A stretch of 33,577 nucleotides of DNA. Origin: Actinomycetota bacterium. Lineage in GTDB: Bacteria > Actinomycetota > Acidimicrobiia > Acidimicrobiales > Ilumatobacteraceae. The stretch covers positions 1 through 33,577 of the forward strand of contig WLSJ01000002.1 in assembly GCA_009705865.1 (NCBI GenBank), read 5' to 3'. Both the position numbers and the translations under genes were made by a program. Shown here piece after piece: positions 7,220-14,419 of this stretch (positions within the stretch are counted from its first letter, which is position 1; every line of letters starts with the position of its first letter). The notes under the pieces are model-generated. The model was not told where the DNA came from, searched no databases, and saw nothing but the letters and a program-made list of their open reading frames with translations.

Positions 7220-7602
7220 GCGGTATTTTGTTTCTCTGCATTCATAATGCGGGTCGTTCTCAGATGGCAGCCGGATTCGCACGGGAATTATCCGGAGACA
7301 AAGTATTGATTTTGTCAGGAGGTTCCGAACCTGCAGACAAGATTAATTCTGTTGCTGTTGAGGTAATGAAAGAAATCGGAATTGACATTTCTTCATATGT
7401 GCCTCAGAAATACAACGATGAGCTACTGAACGCAGTTGATGTTGTCGTCACCATGGGATGCGGCGATACGTGTCCCTACATTCCAGGTAAACGTTATGTT
7501 GATTGGCCACTAGATGACCCGAAGGGTCAACCACTCGATGAGGTGCGTCGCATTCGTGACGAAATCAAAAATCGGGTGACGGAATTACTCGCTCAGTTGT
7601 AA
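7216..7602 (+). CDS. arsC: Arsenate reductase, low-molecular-weight phosphatase fold, mycothiol-type
   Basis: The 128-residue protein has the P-loop CIHNAGRS (Cys8, Arg14), two further cysteines in GCGDTCPY (Cys82, Cys86), and the general-acid loop DWPLDDP near 96-102. It would reduce As(V) to As(III). The GCGDTCP signature resembles actinobacterial arsenate-mycothiol transferases and the ArsC domain of mycobacterial Acr3-ArsC fusions rather than the longer CxxxxxxC loop of staphylococcal thioredoxin-coupled enzymes. The reductant assignment is an inference supported by mshC at the window start. The GTG 7216 start overlaps the aqpS stop by four bases. The 3' end overlaps the convergent LLM gene by 10 bases. 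Confidence 0.93.
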   Translation: MSGILFLCIHNAGRSQMAAGFARELSGDKVLILSGGSEPADKINSVAVEVMKEIGIDISSYVPQKYNDELLNAVDVVVTMGCGDTCPYIPGKRYVDWPLDDPKGQPLDEVRRIRDEIKNRVTELLAQL

Positions 7603-8507
7603 ATATCAAACAGTTGATTGATGGCCTTTACTTGGCCACCGGTTGTCGAAGACATCACAGCAATCGGAGTGACTCCGGCGTCGGCCCACTCTTCGAAACG
7701 TTGGCGCACATGTGATGCAGAGCCGCTGATTGTGTTGTCATCGAGCCATGTGTCGCTCATAAGCGAAGGAATGATGTCTCTGTTGCCAGCTTCAATAGCA
7801 GCTTCAATCGCATCCATTTCCTCGACGTATCCGGCTGCTCGCCAGTAGTTGCGATAGTTGGGTAGTGAAACATATCCGGTCAGAGTTTTACGGTTGACTG
7901 CGCGCGCGGCCTCAACGTCGTCATCAATCACTGTCGGAATCATGTTGGCTAAGAAAAAATCATCGCGCACTGCGTTTGGAACTTCGGACAACTGTGTAGC
8001 CATGTGACTGAGTGAGGCGTTGGCCCAGATAGCACCCTCTGAGATCTCTGTCGATAATTGCAACATCTTGTTACGCAATGTTGCGAGATAGATCGGAGGA
8101 AGTTGGCCACCGAAGCGTTCATTCGCGCGCATCGCAGCGACGTATGAGGAGGTGTCAGCAAGTGGTTTTCCGGTCTCGACTCCGAGGCGGTCAGTGACTG
8201 GACCGTGGCTGACTCCGAGGCCTAAACGAAAGCGCCCATCGGACATCTCGTTTATGTGGGAAGCCGTATTTGCCATCTCTACGGGGTGGCTGTAATAAAT
8301 CGGTTGAATTGACGTCCAGTAATTGATGCGCGAGGTGACATGCGCCAAAGACACGCATAAACCCATCGTGCCGCCCAGGCTGGGGCACGCAAGGCCTGAG
8401 ATGCCTCTGTTCTCAGCCTCGACCGCGAGGTCAAGAATGGCGCGTCTTTTCGTGGGGGAGGCCACGATGGAAAGAGCAGGACGGAAAGAAGCATCTACCT
8501 TAAGCAT
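7593..8507 (-). CDS. LLM-class (luciferase-like, probably F420-dependent) oxidoreductase
   Basis: A TIM-barrel protein of 304 residues related to bacterial luciferase-like monooxygenases and F420-dependent oxidoreductases. Visible features are SLGGTMGLCVSLAHVTSRI (early strands), YYSHPVEMANTASHINEMS near 71-89, the GRFRLGLGVSHGPV cofactor-binding block near 91-104, PPIYLATLRNKML, and a C-terminal SGSASHVRQRFEEWADAGV block usual in this family. Substrate and cofactor (F420 or FMN) cannot be read from sequence. The ATG at 8507 lies only 18 bases from the divergent pimA ATG, with a -10-like TAGGTT six bases before it. The stop overlaps arsC tail-to-tail. It may belong with pimA regulation rather than with arsenic resistance. 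Confidence 0.85.
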   Translation of the reverse strand: MLKVDASFRPALSIVASPTKRRAILDLAVEAENRGISGLACPSLGGTMGLCVSLAHVTSRINYWTSIQPIYYSHPVEMANTASHINEMSDGRFRLGLGVSHGPVTDRLGVETGKPLADTSSYVAAMRANERFGGQLPPIYLATLRNKMLQLSTEISEGAIWANASLSHMATQLSEVPNAVRDDFFLANMIPTVIDDDVEAARAVNRKTLTGYVSLPNYRNYWRAAGYVEEMDAIEAAIEAGNRDIIPSLMSDTWLDDNTISGSASHVRQRFEEWADAGVTPIAVMSSTTGGQVKAINQLFDIYN

Positions 8508-8512
8508 TCCCG

Positions 8513-8519
8513 TAACCTA
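8513..8519. promoter_or_regulatory. Overlapping divergent -10 elements for pimA and the LLM gene
   Basis: TAACCT (8513-8518, plus) is 7 bases before the pimA ATG at 8526. TAGGTT (8519-8514, minus) is 6 bases before the LLM ATG at 8507. They share five base pairs within an 18-bp intergenic gap that holds no ribosome-binding site in either direction. The arrangement predicts a bidirectional promoter giving two leaderless mRNAs. Confidence 0.55.
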
Positions 8520-8525
8520 GTCCCA

Positions 8526-9689
8526 ATGTTGAGAATTGGAATAGTGAGCCCGTACAGCCTCACGGTTCCAGGCGGAGTTCAACAGCAGGTTCTTGGTTTG
8601 GCGCGTAGTTTGCGGGCAAAGGGTCATGAGGTGCGTGTTCTTGGACCATGTGACGGCCCACCCCCCGATGCGTTCGTGACGCCGCTTGGCAACAGTCTTC
8701 CCACTGCCGTAAACGGATCAATTGCGCCGCTAGCTCCTGATGCGTCGGCAGCACTTCGAACTATCCGAGCTCTCAATGATGAAGCATTTGATGTGGTGCA
8801 TGTACACGAGCCTCTTGTGCCAGGACCATCCATGACCGCTTTGCTTGTGAAGATGGCGCCTGTAGTTGCAACGTTTCATTCTGCGGGGGAGTCTGCTGGG
8901 TACAGAACTTTTTCTGCACTTCTAAAAAAAATGGCATCACGGATTGATGTTCGTGTCGCGGTTTCTAAAGATGCTGTTGAACTTGTACAGCGATATTTAG
9001 GCGGAGATTACGAAGTGTTGTTCAATGGCATTGAGCTAGGTGACTATGTTGCATCTTCGTTGCCTCGGGAAAAGGCAATTTTTTTTATTGGCCGACACGA
9101 ACCGAGAAAAGGTTTAAGCGTGTTGCTCGAGGCAATGAAAAAGTTGCCACCAGATGTTCGAGTGTGGATTGCTTCAGATGGGCCAGAGACAGCAGAATTG
9201 CAACAACGTTTCTCTCATGACAAACGAATTGAGTGGCTGGGACGAATCTCGGATACCGAAAAGGTGAGTCGTATGTGTCGCGCTTCTGTTTTTTGTGCGC
9301 CGTCGTTGCATGGCGAATCATTCGGAGTTGTTCTGCTTGAAGCTATGGCTGCAGGTACTCCGGTAGTGGCCAGCAATCTTGATGGCTATCGAAATGTTGC
9401 GACTGACGGAGAGACCGCTCTTCTCGTCGAAACGGGAAATGTCACCAGCCTGGCTACGGCATTAGCAAACGTTTTAAATGACTCAGAACTAGCGGCTCGA
9501 CTCACGACCAACGGCCGCGAACATGCCCAACACTTCTCAATGGACGTATTGGCTGACCGATATGTAGAGATGTATGAGCGTGCGCTTCATATGGAAGCAA
9601 CAAACATCACCACCATCAAGGTGCCCCGTATGCTGAGAAGGTTCGAAGATCGTTTTTTACGGCGGTCACATCTTGGTGGCGAGCGATAG
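8526..9689 (+). CDS. pimA: Phosphatidyl-myo-inositol mannosyltransferase PimA
   Basis: A GT-B-fold GT4 glycosyltransferase of 387 residues that moves mannose from GDP-mannose to phosphatidylinositol at the inner membrane face, the first step of PIM synthesis. The donor-loop GGVQQQ is at 16-21, His118 in TFHSAGE matches the PimA active-site histidine, Arg190 and Lys195 lie in GRHEPRKG, and the E-x7-E motif is Glu264/Glu272 in GESFGVVLLEAMAAG. The length agrees with mycobacterial PimA. ATG 8526 has no Shine-Dalgarno and follows TAACCT, so leaderless expression is likely. A perfect 7-bp hairpin follows the stop. The pathway partners pgsA and patA are separated from it by the arsenic cassette and the LLM gene. 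Confidence 0.93.
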   Translation: MLRIGIVSPYSLTVPGGVQQQVLGLARSLRAKGHEVRVLGPCDGPPPDAFVTPLGNSLPTAVNGSIAPLAPDASAALRTIRALNDEAFDVVHVHEPLVPGPSMTALLVKMAPVVATFHSAGESAGYRTFSALLKKMASRIDVRVAVSKDAVELVQRYLGGDYEVLFNGIELGDYVASSLPREKAIFFIGRHEPRKGLSVLLEAMKKLPPDVRVWIASDGPETAELQQRFSHDKRIEWLGRISDTEKVSRMCRASVFCAPSLHGESFGVVLLEAMAAGTPVVASNLDGYRNVATDGETALLVETGNVTSLATALANVLNDSELAARLTTNGREHAQHFSMDVLADRYVEMYERALHMEATNITTIKVPRMLRRFEDRFLRRSHLGGER

Positions 9690-9690
9690 G

Positions 9691-9708
9691 AGCCGACCGT
9701 TGTCGGCT
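9691..9708 (+). terminator. Hairpin directly after pimA (U-tract lacking)
   Basis: AGCCGAC (9691-9697), loop CGTT, GTCGGCT (9702-9708): a perfect 7-bp stem one base after the pimA stop. No T-run follows, so it may be a tail-less terminator, a processing signal, or a structure near the next gene's start at 9711/9723. Confidence 0.42.
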
Positions 9709-9722
9709 CTATGAAAGGACAC

Positions 9723-10541
9723 ATGAATCAGCGTCAATGGATTCCCATCGAAGACCAAACAGAGTTAAACAGCAGGCGAGTGCAGATGATCCCTGTGGCA
9801 GTCACCGTTCTTGGTTCCTTCGTATTTTTGGTTCTGGGTTTGATTGTCGGAATGCCTGTCGTGGGCCTAGTACTAGGCGCGCTGGTTGTTGGCGCGTTCA
9901 TGATGAAAGTTCATCGTTCAGCTGAAGAAGTTGTCTTAAAAATGGTTGGTGGTCTTCCTGCGTCAGAACATGAACATGCACGGTTGTTCAACATCATCGA
10001 CGGACTATGTGTTGTAGGTGGAGACCAACGTCCGGCATTGAGAGTGGTGGGCATCGAATACCCCGTTGCGCTAGCCGTCGCTATGCCGGGACAGCCCGGA
10101 ACAATCGTGGTCTCGGCCGGATTTTTGCGGTCCATGGGTCGCGTCGAATTGGAAGCAGTGATGGCGCATCTGATGTGGCGTCTTCGATCAGGAGATATCG
10201 GAATGACGACGTATTTGATCGCTCTGGGCGCTGCCGTGCAGCGATTCGGTGCTTCGCGGTTAATACGAGGCCTTGTCTCTCGATTCTCTGATGAGCGAAT
10301 TCTTTTGTGGGCAGATGTAGCGGCATGTCAAGCCACTCGGTATCCACCAGCACTTGTTTCTGCTCTCGAGATTGTTGAGCGAGCCAATGAAGTGCCGGTA
10401 GGGCGAATTGGTGCCCAAGCGTTGTGGTTTGCAACTCCTGATAGTCCAGGGGATGGCGCCATTCAGTTGGGTGAGGTGCCTAACATCGGGTTTGCGCGTC
10501 CGTCATTAACGGACCGTATTTCTGTTCTCAAGGAGATCTGA
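9723..10541 (+). CDS. Degenerate M48 (HtpX-like) membrane protein, predicted pseudo-protease
   Basis: The product has about 272 residues. Two hydrophobic helices near the N-terminus (about 23-62) are followed by a domain with the layout of HtpX/M48 peptidases: ARLFNIIDGLCV, RPALRVV, GTIVVSAGFLRSM, then VELEAVMAHLMWRLRSGD where HtpX has LEAVLAHExxH. The catalytic Glu is Leu and the second His is Arg; only the first His remains. The later EFxAD block reads LLWAD, so the third zinc ligand is also missing, while YPPALVSALEIVERAN still matches the HtpX tail. It should not bind zinc or cleave peptides. ATG 9723 is close behind AAAGGA (9714-9719); ATG 9711 is an alternative. The family call is by motif layout. 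Confidence 0.68.
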   Translation: MNQRQWIPIEDQTELNSRRVQMIPVAVTVLGSFVFLVLGLIVGMPVVGLVLGALVVGAFMMKVHRSAEEVVLKMVGGLPASEHEHARLFNIIDGLCVVGGDQRPALRVVGIEYPVALAVAMPGQPGTIVVSAGFLRSMGRVELEAVMAHLMWRLRSGDIGMTTYLIALGAAVQRFGASRLIRGLVSRFSDERILLWADVAACQATRYPPALVSALEIVERANEVPVGRIGAQALWFATPDSPGDGAIQLGEVPNIGFARPSLTDRISVLKEI

Positions 10542-10542
10542 C

Positions 10543-11622
10543 ATGTTTCAATCACATCGCACGGTGACACGTATATCTGTCGCAGCCGTTTTGGTCTCAC
10601 TTCTCATTTCGTGTGGAGGTGGATCTCAGTCCTCAGACAGCACCGATGGCGTCGCCCCAATCGATTCTGTTCCAGCGACCGGACCTGTCTATCCATTACT
10701 CGGTACTCCAGCAACGGATGCAGCAGTTGCTGCGCGAGTGGCCTTGGTAGCAAAGATCGATAATCACCCAGCCGCGCGACCACAGACCGGGCTTAATAAG
10801 GCCGACATCGTCTTTGAAGAAAATGTTGAATTTCTTACGCGCTTCGCTGCTGTGTTCCACAGTCAAGGCAGTGACCCGGTTGGTCCATTGCGCAGTGGAC
10901 GCACACAAGACATCAACATTCTCGGATCTTTGAACAAGCCAATGCTGGCTTGGAGTGGCGGAAATGCACGAGTGACAAATGCCATTAACGCAAGCGACTT
11001 GGTAAATGTGGGCTACAGCGCGTCACATGGCAAGGGCGGTTACTACAGAGAAAAGACACGTCAAGCTCCGCATAACTTGTATGCAAAGACGAAGAATTTG
11101 TGGACACTTGCGCCGAAGGGTTCTGGACCTCCTCCACAGCAGTTTCTCTATCGGTCAGATAGTGATGCAAAGCCAACAACTTCAGTTGCAATCGACGGTG
11201 CGAAAATCTCGATGTATAACGTGCGCGTGTATTGGAAATGGGATGCAACAACGAAAACGTTCTTGCGATTCAGTGAAAACATCAAGCGCGTTCTCGAACC
11301 TCACATGACAGACGATGGTCAAGTAAACGCAACCAATGTCGTAGTTCTTTACATGAAATACGTTCGAAGCAAGGCTGACCGTAAAAGTCCCGAAGCTGTC
11401 TCTGTTGGTACCGGCACAGGTTTTGTCTTGACCGATGGTGGCATGATTCCCGTCACATGGACTCGCCCTAGTCGTGAGGTGCCTTTCCAGTTGACTGATG
11501 CAGCAGGTACAGCCGTACGAATGATGCCAGGGCGCACATGGGTGGAACTGGCGTACAAAGAATCTTTAGCTCCTGTCAATCCCGGTATTGACCCATCCAA
11601 AGTGGTCTGGCCAGCGGTCTAA
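10543..11622 (+). CDS. DUF3048 (YerB-like) lipoprotein
   Basis: This is a secreted lipoprotein of 359 residues. The signal peptide has a basic start, a hydrophobic core (about 11-22) and a lipobox LISC with Cys24 as the lipidation site, followed by a Gly/Ser-rich linker. The mature part carries DUF3048 features: KIDNHPAARPQTGLNKADIVFE, RFAAVFHS, VGPLRSGR, HNLYA, and a C-terminal domain with TGTGFVLTDGGMIPVTW and MPGRTWVEL. The biochemical function of DUF3048 is not established to my knowledge; cell-envelope localisation is secure from the lipobox. ATG 10543 has AAGGAGAT at about 10530-10537 and follows the M48-like stop by one base, so the two envelope proteins are probably co-translated. Confidence 0.88.
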   Translation: MFQSHRTVTRISVAAVLVSLLISCGGGSQSSDSTDGVAPIDSVPATGPVYPLLGTPATDAAVAARVALVAKIDNHPAARPQTGLNKADIVFEENVEFLTRFAAVFHSQGSDPVGPLRSGRTQDINILGSLNKPMLAWSGGNARVTNAINASDLVNVGYSASHGKGGYYREKTRQAPHNLYAKTKNLWTLAPKGSGPPPQQFLYRSDSDAKPTTSVAIDGAKISMYNVRVYWKWDATTKTFLRFSENIKRVLEPHMTDDGQVNATNVVVLYMKYVRSKADRKSPEAVSVGTGTGFVLTDGGMIPVTWTRPSREVPFQLTDAAGTAVRMMPGRTWVELAYKESLAPVNPGIDPSKVVWPAV

Positions 11623-11660
11623 ACCAGTTAATTCCATGGGGTGACTTCGTGTCGCCTCGG

Positions 11661-11666
11661 TACCAT
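11661..11666 (+). promoter_or_regulatory. Putative -10 element of pdxS (leaderless candidate)
   Basis: TACCAT ends 7 bases before the ATG at 11674. It also contains the start of the alternative ATG at 11665, so the two readings exclude each other. Confidence 0.35.
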
Positions 11667-11673
11667 GGCAGTC

Positions 11674-12576
11674 ATGGTTTCTACTAACGGTTCATCGGCA
11701 ACTGGCACCCAACGCGTCAAGCGTGGTCTTGCAGAGATGTTGAAAGGTGGCGTCATTATGGACGTCGTCAACTCTGATCAAGCAAAGATCGCAGAAGATG
11801 CGGGTGCGTGCGCAGTGATGGCGCTCGAGCGAGTGCCTGCCGATATTCGCCGTGACGGTGGAGTGGCTCGCATGAGCGACCCTGAGATGATCATGGCTAT
11901 TCAAGCAAGCGTGCATATTCCAGTGATGGCGAAAGCACGCATAGGTCATTTCGTTGAAGCACAAATTCTTGAATCACTCGGAGTCGACTTTATTGATGAG
12001 TCAGAAGTGTTGACTCCTGCTGACGAAACCCACCACATCGATAAATTCTCTTTTGACATCCCTTTTGTTTGTGGAGCTACAAATTTGGGTGAAGCATTGC
12101 GTCGCATCTCAGAAGGAGCAGCTCTTATTCGCTCAAAGGGCGAAGCCGGAACTGGCAACATTGTTGAAGCGGTGCGCCATTTGCGTTCAATTCTTGGTGA
12201 CATCCGCAAAATCACACAAGCTGATTCTGCTGAGTTGTTTGAATGGGCAAAGAAACTGCAAGCTCCGTTGCCTCTTGTGCAAGAAATAGCAGAGACTGGC
12301 AAACTGCAAGTTCCGCTCTTCTGTGCTGGTGGTATTGCAACCCCTGCAGACGCAGCGCTTGCGATGCAACTTGGCGCAGAGTCAGTATTTGTTGGATCCG
12401 GAATTTTCAAGAGTGATGATCCGGCACCTCGTGCTAAAGCCATCGTTGAGGCAACTACTCACTTCCGTGATGCAGCAGTACTCGCTCGTGTGAGTCGCGG
12501 CCTTGGTGTTGCCATGACCGGTATCGGTATGGACGAAATCAACGAGACTCAACGATTCGCTCAACGCGGTTGGTAG
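11674..12576 (+). CDS. pdxS: Pyridoxal 5'-phosphate synthase lyase subunit PdxS (Pdx1)
   Basis: This (beta/alpha)8-barrel protein of about 300 residues assembles into a dodecamer. It makes PLP from ribose 5-phosphate, glyceraldehyde 3-phosphate and ammonia supplied by PdxT. The catalytic Asp30 in GGVIMDVV, the Schiff-base lysine Lys87 in VMAKARIGH, and the second lysine Lys155 in RSKGEAGTGN are all present; the order and spacing match Bacillus PdxS with an offset of six. The conserved phosphate-binding stretch FCAGGIATPADAAL is also seen. In-frame starts are GTG 11641, ATG 11665 and ATG 11674; the last fits the usual short N-terminus before TGTQRVKRG. pdxT follows 27 bases later. Confidence 0.96.
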   Translation: MVSTNGSSATGTQRVKRGLAEMLKGGVIMDVVNSDQAKIAEDAGACAVMALERVPADIRRDGGVARMSDPEMIMAIQASVHIPVMAKARIGHFVEAQILESLGVDFIDESEVLTPADETHHIDKFSFDIPFVCGATNLGEALRRISEGAALIRSKGEAGTGNIVEAVRHLRSILGDIRKITQADSAELFEWAKKLQAPLPLVQEIAETGKLQVPLFCAGGIATPADAALAMQLGAESVFVGSGIFKSDDPAPRAKAIVEATTHFRDAAVLARVSRGLGVAMTGIGMDEINETQRFAQRGW

Positions 12577-12603
12577 CGACCCTCATGAATGCGAGGCCTC
12601 CAG

Positions 12604-13188
12604 GTGAACGTGCAGATTGGTGTTTTGGCACTTCAAGGAGCGTTCGCTGCTCATAGTGAGTGTCTCGCGTCTCTCGGTGTGCAATCAATAGAAGTACGCA
12701 CCCCTGAACAGCTCATCGGCGTCGATGCGTTGTTAATGCCAGGCGGAGAATCGAGCACAATGTCGCAGTTGCTCGAGTCATCAGGATTGTTTGATCCCAT
12801 CGCCGAACGAATTTCATCAGGGATGCCTGTTTTCGGAACGTGCGCCGGAATGATTTTGCTTGCTTCCGAGGTTCTTGACGGCCGTAGCGACCAGAGAAAT
12901 TTCTCAGCCATCGATATTTCAGTGCGTCGCAATGCTTTTGGTCGACAGCTTGATTCGTTTGAAACAACCGTCAGTACATCTGTCGGGGAATTTCATGGTG
13001 TTTTCATTCGTGCCCCGCGAATTGAACGCGTAGGTGCAGATGTAAAAGTTTTAGGCAGCATTAACGATGAACCCGTGCTAGTGCAGCAGGGCAATGTGCT
13101 AGCGGCTTCGTTTCACCCTGAATTGTCAGGCGATGCCCGACTTCACGACTATTTTGTTTCCATGACCTCTAATAAGAAAAAGGTGTAG
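12604..13188 (+). CDS. pdxT: Pyridoxal 5'-phosphate synthase glutaminase subunit PdxT
   Basis: A class I glutamine amidotransferase of 194 residues that releases ammonia from glutamine and channels it into PdxS. It has the QGA and PGGESST substrate loops, the nucleophile Cys80 in FGTCAGM, and the His171/Glu173 pair in SFHPEL, close to the Bacillus numbering. GTG 12604 is preferred because GAGG (12593-12596) lies seven bases upstream and the protein then begins MNVQIGVLALQG as is usual. An in-frame ATG at 12589 would add five residues without a good ribosome-binding site. It is co-oriented with pdxS and separated from yebC by three bases. Confidence 0.95.
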   Translation: MNVQIGVLALQGAFAAHSECLASLGVQSIEVRTPEQLIGVDALLMPGGESSTMSQLLESSGLFDPIAERISSGMPVFGTCAGMILLASEVLDGRSDQRNFSAIDISVRRNAFGRQLDSFETTVSTSVGEFHGVFIRAPRIERVGADVKVLGSINDEPVLVQQGNVLAASFHPELSGDARLHDYFVSMTSNKKKV

Positions 13189-13191
13189 CCA

Positions 13192-13938
13192 ATGTCGGGA
13201 CATTCCAAATGGGCAACTATTAAACACAAAAAGGGTGCCATCGATAAAGCACGAGGAAAGTTGTTTGCAAAACTTGCACGCCAACTTGAAGTCGCCGCTC
13301 GATCAGGTGGAATGGACGTTGACACAAACGCTGCATTACGCACCATGGTGCAAAAGGCGAAGGCTGGTCAGATGACCAAGGACGCTATCGATCGCGCAAT
13401 CAAGCGCGGCGGTGGTGAAACCGGTGGGGCAAACTACGAATCAATCATGTACGAGGGGTATGCACCGGGTGGAGTTGCGCTTCTTGTTGATGTCCTCACA
13501 GATAATCGCAACAGAACGGCTTCTGATGTCAGAAACGCTTTTACTAAGTTCGGCGGATCGCTCGCCGAACCCGGAGCAGTGAGTTGGCAATTCTCCCGAC
13601 GCGGGCTCATTGTTGTGCCCGGAACTGTCGAAGAAGACGTCGTGATGACCGCAGCGCTTGAAGCTGGTGCAGAAGACATCGAAAAAGATGGTGACACCTG
13701 GAGAGTATTGACAGATTCATCGGCGGTGTACGAGGTGAAAGAGGCTCTTGAGGGGGCGGGCATTGAGGTCTTGAGCGCAGAAAGCACCATGGTCTCTGCC
13801 AACACCATTGAAGTGACGAATCTTGAAGATGCGCGCCACATTTTGCGTATCATGGACATGTTGGATGAGAGCGATGACGTACAAGATGTCTACGCAAACT
13901 TCGACATTGAAGAATCACTAATGCAGGAGATCGAATAA
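13192..13938 (+). CDS. yebC: YebC/PmpR-family protein (TACO1 family)
   Basis: A 248-residue member of the YebC/TACO1 family. The N-terminal signature SGHSKWATIKHKKGAIDKAR is complete, followed by AIDRAIKRGGGE and YEGYAPGGVALLV, and the acidic C-terminal part is normal. Family members have been described both as DNA-binding regulators and as ribosome-associated factors that help translation of difficult sequences; the sequence does not decide. The place next to ruvC-ruvA-ruvB is widely conserved in bacteria. ATG 13192 has AAAAAGG upstream. Its TAA overlaps the start of the peroxiredoxin gene by one base (TAATG). Confidence 0.95.
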   Translation: MSGHSKWATIKHKKGAIDKARGKLFAKLARQLEVAARSGGMDVDTNAALRTMVQKAKAGQMTKDAIDRAIKRGGGETGGANYESIMYEGYAPGGVALLVDVLTDNRNRTASDVRNAFTKFGGSLAEPGAVSWQFSRRGLIVVPGTVEEDVVMTAALEAGAEDIEKDGDTWRVLTDSSAVYEVKEALEGAGIEVLSAESTMVSANTIEVTNLEDARHILRIMDMLDESDDVQDVYANFDIEESLMQEIE

Positions 13939-14390
13939 TGGCAGTTTCAGTCGGCGATAGCGCCCCCGATTTCACTCTTCCTGCAACTGGGGGCGTCAAT
14001 CTGGCTCTGTCTGCATTTCGTGGTCAACCAGTTGTTCTGGTGTTTTACCCAGGCGATGACACGCCAGTCTGCACAAAACAGCTGAATTCGTACAACAATG
14101 AACTTTCTGCGTTTCAGGGAGTTGGTGCCCAAGTGTTGGCAATTTCGGCACAAGATTTAGCCAGTCACGAGCAGTTCTCTTCTAAGCATGGATTTGGTTT
14201 TCCCCTCCTGGCTGACACTGACAAGGCTGTGGCGTCCCTCTACGGCACCGTGGGGCCATTGGGGTTTCCACGGCGCAGCGTCTTTGTAATCAATGGCAAC
14301 GGTGTCATCACATATGTCCACCGGGCCATAGCTGGCATCACATATCGCCCCGTCGATGAACTGGTGGCAGCGGTCGAGGCCTCTCGCTGA
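13938..14390 (+). CDS. Peroxiredoxin of the BCP/AhpC-TSA type, single cysteine
   Basis: The thioredoxin-fold peroxidase has 150 residues. The peroxidatic motif P-x3-T-x2-C is PGDDTPVC with Pro38, Thr42 and Cys45, and the supporting arginine is in the FPRRSVFVI segment. Cys45 is the only cysteine in the whole protein; the resolving cysteine of classical BCP five residues later (CxxxxC) is Asn here. The enzyme must therefore be resolved by an external thiol, and mycothiol or a mycoredoxin is plausible given mshC at the window start. ATG 13938 has AGGAG at about 13925-13929. It lies between yebC and ruvC, which are adjacent in many actinobacteria, so it looks like a local insertion. Confidence 0.93.
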   Translation: MAVSVGDSAPDFTLPATGGVNLALSAFRGQPVVLVFYPGDDTPVCTKQLNSYNNELSAFQGVGAQVLAISAQDLASHEQFSSKHGFGFPLLADTDKAVASLYGTVGPLGFPRRSVFVINGNGVITYVHRAIAGITYRPVDELVAAVEASR

Positions 14391-14399
14391 AATGCCTCG

Positions 14400-14417
14400 C
14401 CACTCTGAGATGAGTGG
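14400..14417 (+). terminator. Small hairpin between the peroxiredoxin gene and ruvC
   Basis: CCACTC (14400-14405) and GAGTGG (14412-14417) form a perfect 6-bp stem with a 6-base loop, just after the peroxiredoxin stop and before the putative ruvC -10 element. No T-run follows. It may end the upstream unit or be a regulatory site for ruvC. Confidence 0.33.
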
Positions 14418-14419
14418 GC

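Noticed and set aside
11946..12443. 165-codon open frame on the minus strand inside pdxS
   Set aside because: It is wholly antisense to an unmistakable PdxS with intact catalytic residues, shows no family motifs, and reads as Ser/Ala/Pro-rich shadow sequence.
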